Shown piece by piece: positions 9,801 to 22,839 of a DNA stretch of 64,000 nt (position 1 is the first letter of the stretch; each line of letters opens with the position of its first letter). Below the pieces are notes generated by a model. The model searched no databases, had not been told where the DNA came from, and saw nothing but the letters and a program-made list of their open reading frames with translations. Both the position numbers and the translations under genes were made by a program. The DNA is from Brachypodium distachyon (taxonomy: Eukaryota; Streptophyta; Magnoliopsida; Poales; Poaceae). The stretch is from positions 4,402,001-4,466,000 of the forward strand of contig NC_016133.3 of NCBI RefSeq assembly GCF_000005505.3. The letters run 5' to 3'.

Positions 9801-12625
9801 AGGAAGGTTTTCATCCTGAAAGGTAAAATAAACAGTACATTCTACCAACAAACTGAAGATTCTAAATTAAATACCTTTCTATTCTGCAAAGGTTCAGGAA
9901 CATCTCCCCGCACAATGCGCTGAGCCAATCTGCATGGAATAAATGCAACAGAATTTCTTAGTTCATGTCCAAAAGAAATGAAATTGTAGGCATGCTACAG
10001 AAAATCCAGAATTAAGGTACAACAACAAGCTATATACTACAAACACATCTCGTAGTACCCATAGTATAAAAGAAAGGAGTGAAAAGAACAAGCAATTACG
10101 CTTCAGCAATTGCAGTTTTGCCAACTCCCGGTTCACCAATGATTACAGGATTGTTCTTAGTTCTTCTACAAAGGATCTGAATGCATCGGCGCACTTCATC
10201 ATCACGGCCTATAACAGGATCAAGTTTTCCACGTCGAGCTAATTCCGTCATGTCAATACCATACTTCTCTAGAGCTTGGAACTTCCCTTCTGGGTCTGGT
10301 AACAAAAAGAGCAATTAGAACTGGGTAAAATTAAATCTGTATGGTTATCACACCAAATACATCAGAGAATAGTCATGTGAATACATGCATAAATATTAGT
10401 TTACTTGAACTTGCAAAAGAAATATGGTTAGTCCACCGAACACTAGGATTATGGTGTTCCGACATGGCTACATCACAGTTCAAAGTGGCCAACATCTCTA
10501 ACAAACACACAACATTTAAATATTGTGAAATGCATGCTCATTTTTTCTCGTCAACCATGAAATACGAAACAGAACCACTACCAGATAAAAGGTATTGGTA
10601 TATGGTACATTTGTTCGTTTGCTATTAGATACTTGCTCCGAGCCATAATAAGTGTCACTGCGATTTTGTACTAAATCAGCAGCACTTATTATGAGCAACA
10701 CTTATTATGGATCGGAGGGAGTAGGTCATAAAATCAACCTTACAAGCGTATTTTAAAAAATAACACCTTAACTTAACTTGCTAGGAATAGGGCAATACTC
10801 TCAATCTAGGAATGTAAAACAATTCCATTTCTTTTGGTATATTCTCCTAACAATTCAAGCATAAAAATACATTCCCGAATAACCACAAATATTAACTGAA
10901 ATGATGCCTACTATCCTCTGATTGGAACAAACCATCATGGCTGAACTTGGCAAATGTCAGTGAAACGTTTAAAGAGTGTCAGACATATAAAAGTCTAAAC
11001 AGGAAACCAAAATAATATAATCCCCACAGGAAAAAGAATTGAGCAAAGGACAATAAGCAGAACATGACTGGCATCCATTATACATACATACTTTGATCTG
11101 TAACTCGCTGGCTGCCACGTATAGCAGAAATAGCTTCCTTCAGCTCATTCTCACTAATTTTGAGATCTCTGAATAACTGTTGCCCAAACCTCTTATCTGA
11201 TGTGAATGCACGCAATATGTGCTCAACTGATACAAATTCATCACCATACTCTTTCTTATGCTTCCTTGCATTATCCAAAATCAATGTGAAATTTGGCCCT
11301 ACAATTGGCCCACTTGTATCACCACCAACCTGCCAAAGCAACAGACACAATAATGTTAAATTGTTTTGTGCATATACTCCCTGCGATTCATAATAACTGT
11401 CGCAGCGACAGTTATTATGAATCTCAGGGAGTACTATTTATCAAACTTAATTACCACAGATAGTGCTAGAACCTTCGGTTGTCTAGAAATAAAATCATCG
11501 GTAGCTTGTAGGACCGATGTGTTGTCTAACCCAGCTTTTGAAAATATTCTGCGTGCTAAACCATCCTTCTGCTCAAGAAGAGCTTTCATCAAGTGCTCTG
11601 ATTCCACGATCTGTTGCTTCGACAATCTTGCTGCCTCAACTGCACCGACAACCCCCTCCCAGGCCATCTCCGTGAATTCCCCTGGAGATATCTGTTTGAT
11701 CGTAGAAAAAAGGCAGAGAAATAAGCTGATATTCAACATCGCTGGCCAGCAGTGTCCCAATGTTGTATACCATATTGTACATATGAGCGAGCCTTATTCG
11801 AACAAAGAAACAAAGCCATGCCCACGAGAGTGCAAATTCTTTGGGCCAAGTAAATAGTCCAATACAAGGAAAAATGAACAGCCAATTGCTTTTCATGGCA
11901 CACTTGTGATGTTTGGAGCTACTCAGATCTATCACATTACACCACAGAAAACAGCATTACTGACCTGAATCTAACGCAGTCACTGTTTCCAGCTGGCGGG
12001 TGAAGCTAAGAGTTCATAAAGGCACGAGAGAACATAAATTTTCCTCCGCAGGTTTATCAACGCCAATTTGAAATTTGAAAACTAATCTATCAGATCATCG
12101 TATATGTACTCTAAGATGAGAACATCACATGCAGCTATTGAACTAGTAGCTGAAGAAAATAGTACACGAGGAAAAACAAAGCAGAATTCCAAAAGTTCAC
12201 TGTGGTAGCTGCATGCCGCATATAACCAACACCGACTAAAGTCGCCACTGCCGCCAGCAACGCAGAACTCAATTTCACAAGAGAGGAAAAAACAGTCACA
12301 CTCAAACGGCCCGGGGTGCAAGGATCCCAACCTGAGAAGAGGACGAGGTGCCCGCGGCGCTGTAACGAGACGGCGGCGTGGAGTGGAAAAGGCGGCGAGG
12401 CGGCACCAGGAGGCCATCCCCGCTCCACGTCGGGAGCCTGGCCATGGGAGGAGCGAGCCACGGTGGCCTCCTGGCCTTGGCGGCGGCGGAGAAGGAGGAG
12501 GCATCCCCGGCGAGCGGCCCAAGTGCGCGAGGGAGGGGATCTCGGCCGCTGCCGTTGGCTAGGCGGCGGGCGGCCGCGGCGGCCCGCGCGGCGCGCGACA
12601 GCCTGGACGCCGCGGAGAGTGCCAT
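6859..12625 (-). CDS. CLPB3: ClpB-type AAA+ disaggregase, predicted mitochondrial
   Basis: Organellar Hsp100/ClpB, which resolubilises aggregated proteins with the Hsp70 system. Exons, in order of translation: 12332-12625, 11473-11691, 11092-11329, 10100-10295, 9875-9929, 9311-9461, 8656-8964, 8304-8569, 7297-8226, 6859-7164; 987 residues. The first 98 residues are Arg/Ala/Ser-rich, as in a mitochondrial presequence. Then come the Clp N domain (from EFTEMAWEG), NBD1 (Walker A GEPGVGKT 304-311, Walker B ILFIDE to 377), the coiled-coil middle domain (about 490-650), and NBD2 (GPTGVGKT 707-714, pore loop GYVG 754-757, VVLFDE to 780). The symbol follows the rice mitochondrial form from memory; a chloroplast ClpB is the alternative. 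The exon 2 donor is ambiguous (11473 or 11455). Confidence 0.93.
10632..10721. mobile_element. Stowaway-like MITE in a ClpB intron
   Basis: A 90-bp element lies in the 796-bp intron between ClpB exons 3 and 4. It ends GATCGGAGGGAG followed by TA; the left end is degenerate (CTTGCTCCGAG after TA). Inside, CACTTATTATG occurs twice in direct orientation. Confidence 0.7.
11377..11431. mobile_element. Near-perfect hairpin MITE in a ClpB intron
   Basis: This 55-bp element has two 27-nt arms around a single base and only one mismatch (CTCCCTGCGATT against CTCCCTGAGATT). TA flanks it on both sides. It fills over a third of the 143-bp intron between ClpB exons 2 and 3, about 47 bp from the acceptor. 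Confidence 0.85.
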
Positions 12626-12797
12626 CGCGGGTGAGGTTTAGGGTTTAGGCGTGGCAATGGGGATTGGAGCGGGTGCGGGCGGGTGCGTGAGCAATGCTAT
12701 TTGGCGGGGGCAGCAGAGAGGTTCGCGGCGATGCTTGGAGAAGGGGAAAGAAGAAGAAAAGAAGCCGAGGAGGAAGACGAAGATAACGGAAGGTTGG

Positions 12798-12807
12798 AGA
12801 AGCTTCT
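12798..12807. promoter_or_regulatory. Candidate heat-shock element
   Basis: AGAAGCTTCT is a perfect palindromic nGAAnnTTCn unit about 175 bp upstream of the ClpB ATG. ClpB genes are classic heat-shock-factor targets. Only one clean dimer is visible, so function is inferred. Confidence 0.35.
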
Positions 12808-13490
12808 GCAAGATACGGGGTTCCTCTCTTCGGGCCTGTGTGCCTACTACCGTTTAGTCTGAGCCGTTCATCTTTAATCGACGGCGTACGTTCCGCCTCG
12901 AGCAAGGGCATTTTGGACTGCACCGGAAAGGACTTACGAATTCAAATGTCTTCGCAAAATCGTAGAGTTTGCTGCTGATCGTTTGGTTTTTGAGGAATTT
13001 TGCAGGATACACTTTTCTTGCGTGTCGAAAGACTCATCTAGCAACACATACTACTCTACGGTGTCTAGTGACTAGTGTTGGTGTCTTGAGATTTTGGCAC
13101 AAAGCTATTTTTTTGTCTTAACAGTATTGTTTTGTGTCCTTAACTTCTCCTCATACAGTACTTTTTTTTCTAGAATTGAGGCAAAAGCATTGCCTTGTCT
13201 CATTACTACTTAAGGAGAAGTTCATGAGATAACCAAAAATCAAAACCGGTTCGGAAGTAGAAAGCCATTTTTGCCCAAAAAAATATAACTCAAGTGTTTT
13301 GCCCTTGCGGTTTCCTATAAAACGGCCTCGGACTTGATTGAATTTAGGCCAACAGTGACTGCTCATATCCACGAGACCTAACCAATCTTAGATCATATAG
13401 CAAATACATATCGAATATGTATGATTGCCGACCCTAATCACAACTTGCAACCGATTGCTTGAACACATAAATTCCTTCGTTCTCGATTAT

Positions 13491-13570
13491 TGAACACTAG
13501 CAAGCAGAGAGCTTAGCACCGCAGCATTATCGAACACTAGCAAGCAGAGAGCTTAGCACCGCAGCATACA
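13491..13570. repeat. 40-bp tandem duplication
   Basis: Two adjacent 40-bp copies (13491-13530 and 13531-13570) share GAACACTAGCAAGCAGAGAG and the following CTTAGCACCGCAGC. They differ at two positions. Confidence 0.9.
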
Positions 13571-14968
13571 CGTGACCAACGTCATGAAATGTAGGTGTGA
13601 GCGTAAAAAACTGAAACCGAACACCAAAAACGAATTAATCATACTAATTTCGTTGGCTAAGTGTGAGTAACAACTAACAAATAGTCTAAAACCTTTCTAC
13701 GCTTCTCAACCAAAAGGGGGCAAAATCCCCACAACAGTCTAGCCCTCATGCACGATGCAATTTCGTAGAGATGGCCGTTCCACTTCCATCTCACCATCAC
13801 AGATTTGCAGACTACGTCACAGTTTGAAGTTTGATGCAACTTCAGTTCTGCAAGACGCTCAATCATATATGTGTTGGAAGTTATGCTACAATTTATGGTT
13901 TGATGTTGTTTGTTTCCCTGTCAATTCACAAGTTCGATTATATCGGTTTAAACCGAACACTGGACGGAAATAAAAACCAATAATTTTATGTCGAAATTTC
14001 TCGTTAACTGAATTGTCAAAAAACAAAAAGACGAACCTAATTATCGGTTCAAACCGAACGCCGTGCAATGGACGCTGAATGAAAGCATGCACGGACATCC
14101 AACTTTGTGCGGCTCATTTTTTTGTCAAGTTCTCGTTTCCTCATGGATGATCTGTCATGTATTTCTTCGCAATCCCACCAAAAAATGTTCAACAAAGATT
14201 AAAGTAAGCACTCGTGCGCTGTTGTCTGTCCAAGACCAATGATCAAGGCCGCAGCTAAAACCGAAGGAACTGAATATATCCAGATGGATTTTTCAGCGTT
14301 CTTCAGCAAGAGCACACCGACATGTAAAATGGTCTCGAAAAAAACTTCATAAATGCTGAGCATAGTAACATGCCTGAGATTTTTCACCAGAAAAACTAGT
14401 ACTAAATTAGTCATATAAAAAGTCAAAAATAGGTTCAGATCTTATATTCGTCATACAAATCTGTGCCATCTATCTTCATTTGTTCTCGAGCGGAAGTTTT
14501 CCATTTGCACTACCAAAGGATCACGCAAATAACCAAAACTTTCATTTCCATACAGCACAAATCTGCTAAAATGTCATGCTGTTCTGACAATTCAACCGAC
14601 TAAAAATTGTAGCAAAAGAAAATATGACAAAAGGAGCAAAATATGTTTCCAACGTTAAAGCGAAGCATTCACTTGCATACCAAGCATACTATATCTTGCG
14701 ATAACCAGTTATACCTGAATTGACATAGTTATAGGACTTAAGGACCCAGACAGCACATAATTGTTACTTGACATAACTCTGCACGACTGGCAGACTAACC
14801 CAAGAACCTGAACGCTAAACTGAAGAAAAAGAAATGCAGAAGTCATTTCTGATGAAAGCTACTATGGACAACTTTGACCAGGCAATTGCATGATGGACCA
14901 ATCAGCAGCAGGCGCCACAAATGCGGAAAATCTGACATAGTGACATGGACTCTAGGAGTAGAGACCGG

Positions 14969-17900
14969 CTATACCAGCCCCCAGTCTGCATCGATGAAAC
15001 TGCCACCATTACCGCTATCCTGCATCGAGACAAAAGCATGGTTAGATGTTCCCTCTTTGTTATAAGAAAACTCATGGATGTTACATAAGATAGCCATCAC
15101 TATAAGTTTGAATAGGGCCGATCAGATAAAGATTAAGTACACCATGCAAATGTAAGCTAAATGTAGATTATTTTTAGTGTAGCCATGGCAGACAATATGA
15201 AACAGTCACTACATATGTGCGTGCTCTTTCCTGTAATATAGCCTAAAGGAATCGAAAGAAGTGCCGCAGTAAAAGTAAATCTTATCATAAAAGGAATCAA
15301 AGACCACACGCTTGTGGACTCCATATGAAAAAGAAAAAAGTGCATGGTATGGCACCACCACAGAAAGGTTATTCAATAGGAAAATAAAAAATAATTTGTC
15401 AAGAATATTATGTAGGTACAGACTAGAGACTAAGCAAAGATATGACGTAATAAAAACATGAAAAAGAAATGCCAGAAAGGATCATACCGGCCTAAACATG
15501 TCAACAACAATATCATCCAAACTGCCACTGAGCCCCCTTTGTAGCCTACTTGTGGCCACGAGATCATTGTTGTAATGGAGCTGATTACCAACAGCTTGTT
15601 GATCAATCCTGCCATCCTGCAGAGAAGGGACATCACCGGCATTACTGCCATCCAGAGTGTGCCTAGGCACGATCGGATTGTCTATCCGAAGGTTGGGCAA
15701 CGAAGTATTGATGCCTGAATTGCTAAATGCAAGGTTGCCATTTAGCACCTCTCTTGAGTTTGTGCTGCTTCCGTATGTGAATGGTGATGCATCCTGATTA
15801 AATGTCACTGGGAGGGGGTTGCTAGCTAGTGATGCTACTTGGCTCTGCAGCCCATTTCCCAGAGTTGGAATCTGATTGGATGCTGATGTAAAGCTTGAGA
15901 CAGGGTTCCTGGGGCCATTCACATGCAAAGTTGCTTGGGACATGCTGCCGTTGTGACCCAGTTCCTGAATGTTGGATGGAACTGCAGTTTGCCAGGTGTT
16001 ACTAGTTCTTCCAAGATCTGGAAAGTGGTGAGACTCGCCAACGAATGAACTAAATGAGTCTGTCGAAGACAAATGTATCTGACCAAGGTGTTGCCGGTTG
16101 CTTGATTCAAGAGGCTGGACTGACCTATTTGCAGGAGCCAATGGGGCACCATTTGATATGTTTGTGAAAGAGTTACAAGAAGTACCAGTTACCATTGTTG
16201 GCATCTGTGCAGCCCTGATCATGTTACCATTGTTAACCCCTAAATCATTAAGAGAAGTGCCCATATTAGTTTGGGCATGACCATGCTGAAGTGGCTGCGA
16301 AGACAGCAAACCATGCATTCCAAATGCAGATGGGGAGTTCATCCTTGCAACTAGGTTATTTGATTGTGAATGGGTGGTAGTGGGGACGGGGGGGTATCTC
16401 CCATATGCATTGTTGTAGTGCCTGAAAACGTCGAGTGAATTCATGTTGCCGTAAGCAGGGTTCCTTCCTCCAAGTGCAGCAACTAGGTTAGCCTGCCTGC
16501 TTGCATCCATACTCATCCTTTTCAGGTACAGCCGGTACTTCTGAAATTACACAAAAACAGCAAGAATCGATGAATTAGAACGTGCTTCTCAATACAAGAA
16601 AAAAAAGGAATGGGAGCTAAAACATGATTAATCATCAAATGAATAGGTTCATAGGGAACAAAACTGAATAGATTAACAAATATGCTGACAGAAAACACTG
16701 TCTTCTTTCGGAGTGTTAGGATACAATCATGACAAGTTGAAAACATGAGTTTTAGTATCGAGTATATGTAGGGAGGAAAAGAGTATCAAGAAAATACAGG
16801 ACATGAATCATTATGAATAAGAACTTAGAATCATGTCAGGGCCGCAACATACTGCAGCAAAGTAAAAAAGGTTCTTTCATTATTTATCCAAATTTAAAAG
16901 TTAACCCAATTTCAAGATATGGCGTAGAGGCTATGATTGGGACATAACAATGAAAAGTTAGGCTCCATGATGAACTTGGTAGAAACATAAGTTTGCGGTA
17001 AAACACAAGGATGGAAATCGAACCTGCAGATGGCTGGCAACATTTTCCCTGGTGATGTTCTCTACATTCATGAGATCCAGTATTTTCTTTGGAACAGCCT
17101 CTGCATTTATGAGCATACATGTGTTACTATAAACGACATAATTAACTCAGGAAAAGAATTAGCCACATTCATGATAACACAAGTACGATGCACGACTCTT
17201 ACTGTCAATGCCAAGCTGGTTGACAGCAGCTACAAACTTCCTGTGCAGCTCAACAGACCACACAACCCTTGGCTTCTTCTGGGATGAAGCGTCTGCATTC
17301 TCATTGCTGTTCTCATCAGAATCATCACCATCATCTCCATTCTCATCTCTACGCGACTGCCTCTTGTTGCGGTTAGCACCACCATTCTCACCATCACCGT
17401 TCTGCACCTTCTGACCGGCATCATCATTGTCATTACCACGGGTCTTGGTATTCCGCCTAACCACATGTTGCCATATCGTCTTCAGCTGCTCTAGACGCAC
17501 TGGCTTCAGCAGGTAGTCACATGCTCCATGGGTTATGCCCTTCATGACTGTCTGTGTCTCCCCATTTGCAGACAGCACTGCATGACAGAAATAGTCATTG
17601 ATCAGTTTCAGATTGAATAGTTAAATTCAAATAGGTGAGTTACTTGACATTATTCACTCGTATAATCTGAAATTAACAACATTCACTAGGAGTTAGTTGA
17701 CCTTTATGCAAAATTTATTGGCATTCATTACACTTGCAGCCTCTCTGTCCTTTCTTATTTACTCACCATTTAGCTCAACAAGTTATCGTACTCACTTTGC
17801 ATAGAAAACACTTACCAAACTGATAAACCGATTGACCTATTGGACAATACAGCATATAATTATCAATTATTCATGATGATGATGAGGGTAGAATTCCTAC

Positions 17901-19263
17901 ATTCAATTCAATACAAGGGACCTTGTTTTGCACATGTAAGAACTATCTGCAACGTATTATCGCTCGGAAACCCTCATTGGTTATCTGACCAATGCACCAA
18001 ATTAATAGCAATGCAAAAATATAGCCGCCTAAAATAGATCTGATCTGAACCACAAAAACTTCCGAGATGTCCCATGTTACCCAACATAAGTTGCTATTTC
18101 TGTGATCTTTGTAAGTTGCTACACATGATCACATCTCCAAAGTTATGCTGTCCGAAAGCACGGAAAACAAGTAACTTGAATCTATCAACCATTTTCCGGC
18201 ACGCAATTCTAGCATCGATTCCAAGATCGGCAGAGGATTAAGCAAGCAAGGCTTACTAATGACTGGGAGATCCATCTCGAGGCCGACAAGCTCAAGAAGC
18301 TTGAAGCCATCCATGTCGGGCATGTGGACATCGCTGATCACCAGGTCAAACCGGTCCTTGTTCTCCCTGAGCATCCTCAGGGCTGTAGCTGCCTGCCCAG
18401 TTGTTGTCACTGCAACATGATAGCACGTGGAATCAAACACATTAGCCCACACCAGAACAACACAGTACACTCACAAAAGTTTAATCATCAAAAGAAATAT
18501 GAAAGAGAAGAACAAAAAAACAAGCACAGCAGAAGATCGCAGAGATGAAGGTAAAAAAAAAATCTAACCAAATTTTGTCACCGTGGAAAACTAAAAGTAA
18601 ACCAGCAAAAGAACAGTGCTACAGAGTTGGGAGATGTCCCCAGATATTACTAGTAGTACTAGAGATAATAAGAGATTGTCCAATCTTCCACAGGTATCCG
18701 ACAGAAAAACATAGATTCCAAAACAAGGTTGTTCTAAATAAAGGGACACGCGAAAGAAAGGGGATGAAAAATCAGGGAAAGACAATAATGACAAAATCCA
18801 ATCTTGAATTGGCATTACACGGGACATGAAGAAGAGAGAAAATAGACCGACAGAACAAGAGAAAATACTAGAGAGCGTAAATCCCATAAAAGTACCGCTG
18901 TAAATGCAAAACTAAGACACCGAATCTCGCGAATAATCACACCTAAAGAAGCAAAATATAGCCAGAATTAAATCTAAGAGAAAAATACACTGCCGGAAAA
19001 CACACAAACACACACACGGAGAGAAAACCAGACGAGTTTTGTTCGGCGGAGTGAAGATCCTCCTAAAATAAGCAGGAATGAGAAGGGAGGGGGGCGGTAG
19101 TAGTGGTATGGTCGCCGCACGTACCGTGGTAGTCGCAGCGGAGCAAGAGGCTCTCGAGGACCTTGAGGCAGGTGGGGTCGTCGTCGACGGCGAGCACCCG
19201 CATGCCCACCGGGAACCTGTCCCTGCCGTCGTCCACCACGCTCACCCTCCCCTCCACCGTCAT
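14969..19263 (-). CDS. ORR24: Type-B response regulator (receiver plus GARP Myb-like domain)
   Basis: Nuclear transcription factor at the end of the cytokinin phosphorelay. Exons, in order of translation: 19125-19263, 18257-18409, 17203-17577, 17024-17100, 15488-16540, 14969-15019; 615 residues. The receiver domain (about 21-140) has the acidic pocket D27-D29, phosphoacceptor D73 (VISDVHMPD), S100 and K122 (LLKPV). An acidic Asn/Asp-rich linker follows. The GARP domain spans about 198-256, from [16 protein letters not shown] to [16 protein letters not shown]. The remainder is Gln/Asn/Ser-rich, as in activation regions. The 17-codon last exon ends FIDADWGLV. The symbol is by recalled synteny and length with rice ORR24/LEPTO1, reported in meiotic entry; another type-B paralogue is possible. 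Confidence 0.92.
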
Positions 19264-19700
19264 CTTCCACGCACAACCGGATCACCTAATGCCCCTCCTC
19301 GCAGCAAGCAACCGACGACGAACAGCGGAACCTCTCTCCGCCGATCCTAAAATCCAAGCAGCGGCAGCGGCGGGGAAAGGCGGGAGGGCCGGCGGGTAAA
19401 GCCGGCAAGGTCAAAGCAAAGCAAGGGAGAAGGGGAGGCAGGGAGCAGCACGCACCAAAGCAGAGGAAGAGAGAGAGAGGGGGCCGAGGAACCCCGACCC
19501 GAGGAGCAATAATAAGAGAGAGAGGGAGAGGAGACGGGCCGAGGGGGGGATTTGGGGTGGAATGGAACCGGATTGGAATTTTTTTCATGCAGTGCAAAGA
19601 TGGTAACCTTTTCTTTCTTATTTTTCCCTTCTACGCCTCTCTCTCCCTCTCTCTCTTCCCTTCCGTGCCATTGCCATTTATCGCAGGCTTTTATGTAATC
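19264..19700 (-). other. Pyrimidine-rich 5' leader of the response regulator
   Basis: On the gene strand this stretch is strongly CT-rich (CTCTCTCTC runs), typical of grass promoters and leaders. An ATG at 19588 opens a reading frame of 100 codons that stops at 19286, 22 nt before the main ATG. It would be an upstream ORF if transcription starts above 19588. No splice sites in the leader could be assigned. Confidence 0.4.
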
Positions 19701-20473
19701 CAACTCTACGCAAACGAGTTGTTTGACAGCCAATTTCTTTTTGCTGGCAGTTGAGTTGTGCGTGTGCGTGAGTTCGAAGGTCCTTTTTCCGGGGATAATT
19801 CCCAATCACCTTTCGGGCTTCCTATTTTGCCTCTGCACGCACGTCCGTTTACGGGTTTGCCAGATTTAGCGGGTGCTCGGGGTAAAAACTCCAGTTCGAG
19901 AGAAGAAACATTTCCATACCAAAAGGACTTGAGAGTTTCCGACACGGAATTCCGGGGAATTCACGGGTAAACAAACAGCTTTGATTAAGTTGATTAATCC
20001 ACGCATGACTTCCCTGCGTTTCCAGACGAGCCAGCCGCCTTTCTTCGGCCTTTTGAATTTTTTTCCAGCAATATATGCTGCGAGTCATTGGTCTTGGAAT
20101 TTTTTTGCGTGCGTGTGCGTTTGTTGGGGACAAAATCGAGTCGTAATTATGCAGCAACTGCTTAGGAGAGGGGGCAGGGACAGCAATGGTTTTGGCGTTG
20201 ATCTGTTTAGCTAATCTTCCAGGGATCTTTTTTCCCCTCCTGTTGCTTGATGCCGATCGATGTGGATCGAGCTGGCCTGGTTTATGAGCTTGATTAAACT
20301 ATGCTCGTGATAAGATTAGTAGCAGTACACTTCATGATGCACGACAGCTAGCTGGCCATTAGCATCCCTCTGGAGGGCCTTGTTTACGTTTTCTTTTCAG
20401 CGAGGCAGCGTGGCAGGATCACGGATTTATAGATCTATACACTCTCTCTCTCTCCCTCCCTCTTGGAAGGAAA

Positions 20474-20560
20474 TTTTTTTGCTGTTGCAAATAGGGGAAT
20501 TTTTTATTTAGCCATTATTAGTTTCCCTTCACGTATTCATTTTGATACTGAAAAATTGGA
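20474..20560. repeat. Direct repeat, copy A
   Basis: Matches 20719-20805 around TTTAGCCATTATTAGTTTCC and CATTTTGATACT. The spacing is 245 bp and there are several mismatches and 1-bp indels. Confidence 0.75.
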
Positions 20561-20718
20561 GCGGGACAGGTTTATTTCTTAGGCCTCCTCTCTCAACGCT
20601 CCTACGTGATGCCGTGTCACGTAATTAATGAGAAACCGTCTCTTATGCTTATTACTGTTGTCTCTTCACACAAATCAATACGAATGCATTAAATATCGCT
20701 TGCATAATTGAAATAAAG

Positions 20719-20805
20719 TTTTTTTTTCTATTGCAAATAAGGGAAAATTTTATTTAGCCATTATTAGTTTCCCTTCATGCATGCATTTTGATACTTGAAA
20801 ATTGG
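20719..20805. repeat. Direct repeat, copy B
   Basis: Partner of 20474-20560. The similarity resumes weakly downstream in both copies at TTTCTTAGG. Confidence 0.75.
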
Positions 20806-21901
20806 TGTGTGGATCTTCGTCGGGACGACGGGTTTCTTTCTTAGGTTTTTAAGCTTTTTTGTTGAAGGAATGACGCAGTTTCATGAGAGAAATCATTTGA
20901 AATGGCAAAGAATGCGGTAGAGACGATCAATTAGGAAAAGACCAAAAGTGACCTCCGGTTTGTTAAGAGAAGACGCACACCCTTCCATATAGAGGTTTCA
21001 CTTCCCCCCGTGCAATGGCGCGGCTTGGTATGCTTTCATGTATTTAGATGGGATTAGTTAAGTCGGATGGAATGAAAGTATTGCAAAATTTGTAAGCATG
21101 TCACAAAATTTCGAAACAAATTTCAATATGCCTGTTGTTAAAAAAAGTTTGAGAACAAAAATGGCTCGATTTGCGAGTCTATTATGCGGCTACTATTGGT
21201 CGATTTGTTTATTTATTTTTCACTGAGGTGATTGAATCAGGAATAAGAATTATGTAGTATGTACATGCATCGTAGATTCGTAGGTCTTTTTTCCAACGAA
21301 TCTGGACCTCAAGGAAACCCTCTTAATTAAATTTGCACAAGAAGTGGCTGCAGTTTTAAATACTGCCCAAGTACTTGAGCGACCAGTATATTATTGCTTC
21401 ACACCCTGTGTTCGTACTTGTGATAATATTCTTTTCCATTTTTTTATATAGTTATGATAATATTCTTTTCCTTCCATTGTATACATATAGTTATTCTTTG
21501 GCAATACTCTAAGGTATCAGTACACGTCAACTTGCGCTCGCGGAATCTCGTGGACACAGAGTGCTGCAGATCTTTTTATTTCTTCTTTCCACTTCGTTTT
21601 CATCTAAGCTTGAAATTAAGTAGCCCAGATATGATTAAAGAACTGGGTGTCATTGTCAGAACAGAGAGACAGCTCGGTCAGCATCCAACAACGTGCAAAT
21701 TGTACTGTACTTGAGAAAGAAAGGACAAAAGGAGTTGTGAGATAAAAATGACATAATGAAATGAGTACGTACGATGAATAACCTTCACAAGGAAAAAACA
21801 ACGTGCAATACAATTTAATTCACATAATTATAAAACAATCGCTAGATAAGTTACACGGTTAGCTTATACTACTAAATATGCAATGTTAATAATATATCAT
21901 A

Positions 21902-22025
21902 CTCCCTCCGTCCAACAAAGAATGTTTCAACTTTAACTAAATTTGAATGCATCTATACACCAAGTCATGTCTAGATACATCCAAATTTTACAAACTTGAA
22001 ACATTTTTTGTTGGACGGAGGAAGT
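21902..22025. mobile_element. Stowaway-like MITE
   Basis: A 124-bp element starts CTCCCTCCGTCCAACA and ends TGTTGGACGGAGGAAG, with TA flanks. Its interior, including GCATCTATACACCAAGTCAT, closely matches the element at 63797-63915, so the two belong to one subfamily. Confidence 0.85.
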
Positions 22026-22839
22026 AATTATTATTTTAAAACTATTTCATTTACTATACTACTAAATAGTAGTACTACACTGTACCTGTAAATTAGGAAA
22101 ATATACTACAGAAATGTATTTCATTTACTCAAATAATCCAAAAATATATAGAAGCAGACTTCACCTGCAACGCTCTTTAATAATCTATGGTATATCTCAA
22201 GGACCCCCACTAACCCAGCATATCCATCCCTATATGCAAAGAGGAAAATCTCAAATGCTAGTGTGCTACACAAAGCCCCAACTAAAGCCAGCTCTTTCTC
22301 ACCACAAAAATTCAGGCTGATATTTGTGCTTATATAGTTCTTTGTTTTATCTCCCACATGGACCACATCTTGATCTGAATCCTAGAGACCAAACCCTGCT
22401 CCATCCAACCCGGTGCATCTACACATAGGCCAAAGCCACATCTAGCTAACACTAGCCCATATATTTGTCCTGATGTATCATGCACATGGACACAGCTGGG
22501 GTCCCTCTCATATTTCCCAAGTGGCATGATAGGTCTCTCCTGTGTGTGCCCTCTCGTTCCAACACCAACATAGTATGGTGATGGGAAAGATGCATGGTGC
22601 ACTCCAACAACAACAACAAACTGAATGATGGTGTGTGCATCTCTCTTTGTTTTGCATGGCCTCTCACTCCCGCTGCTGCCATGTCTCCGTCATGCAAAGC
22701 TACATTCCTTGGACAAAACATGTACATGTCCAGATTAGCTCTGGCATTCCACAAAAAAGTCATTTTAGTATCTATTACTGTATATTAAATTGGAGTTGGT
22801 GGTGATTGCCGCGGGCGCCGGACGTCAACTTCATTAAAT

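Larger units (their letters stand above)
12626..14968. other. Intergenic region between ClpB and the response regulator
   Basis: The left 250 bp should hold the ClpB promoter and 5' UTR; the right end holds the 3' UTR of the response regulator. Between them only short, domainless ORFs and one 40-bp tandem duplication (13491-13570) were seen. Confidence 0.5.
19701..22800. other. Gene-poor intergenic sequence
   Basis: AT-rich sequence with scattered short ORFs lacking domains or codon regularity. It contains a direct repeat of about 87 bp (20474-20560 and 20719-20805) and one full Stowaway-like MITE (21902-22025). Confidence 0.5.
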
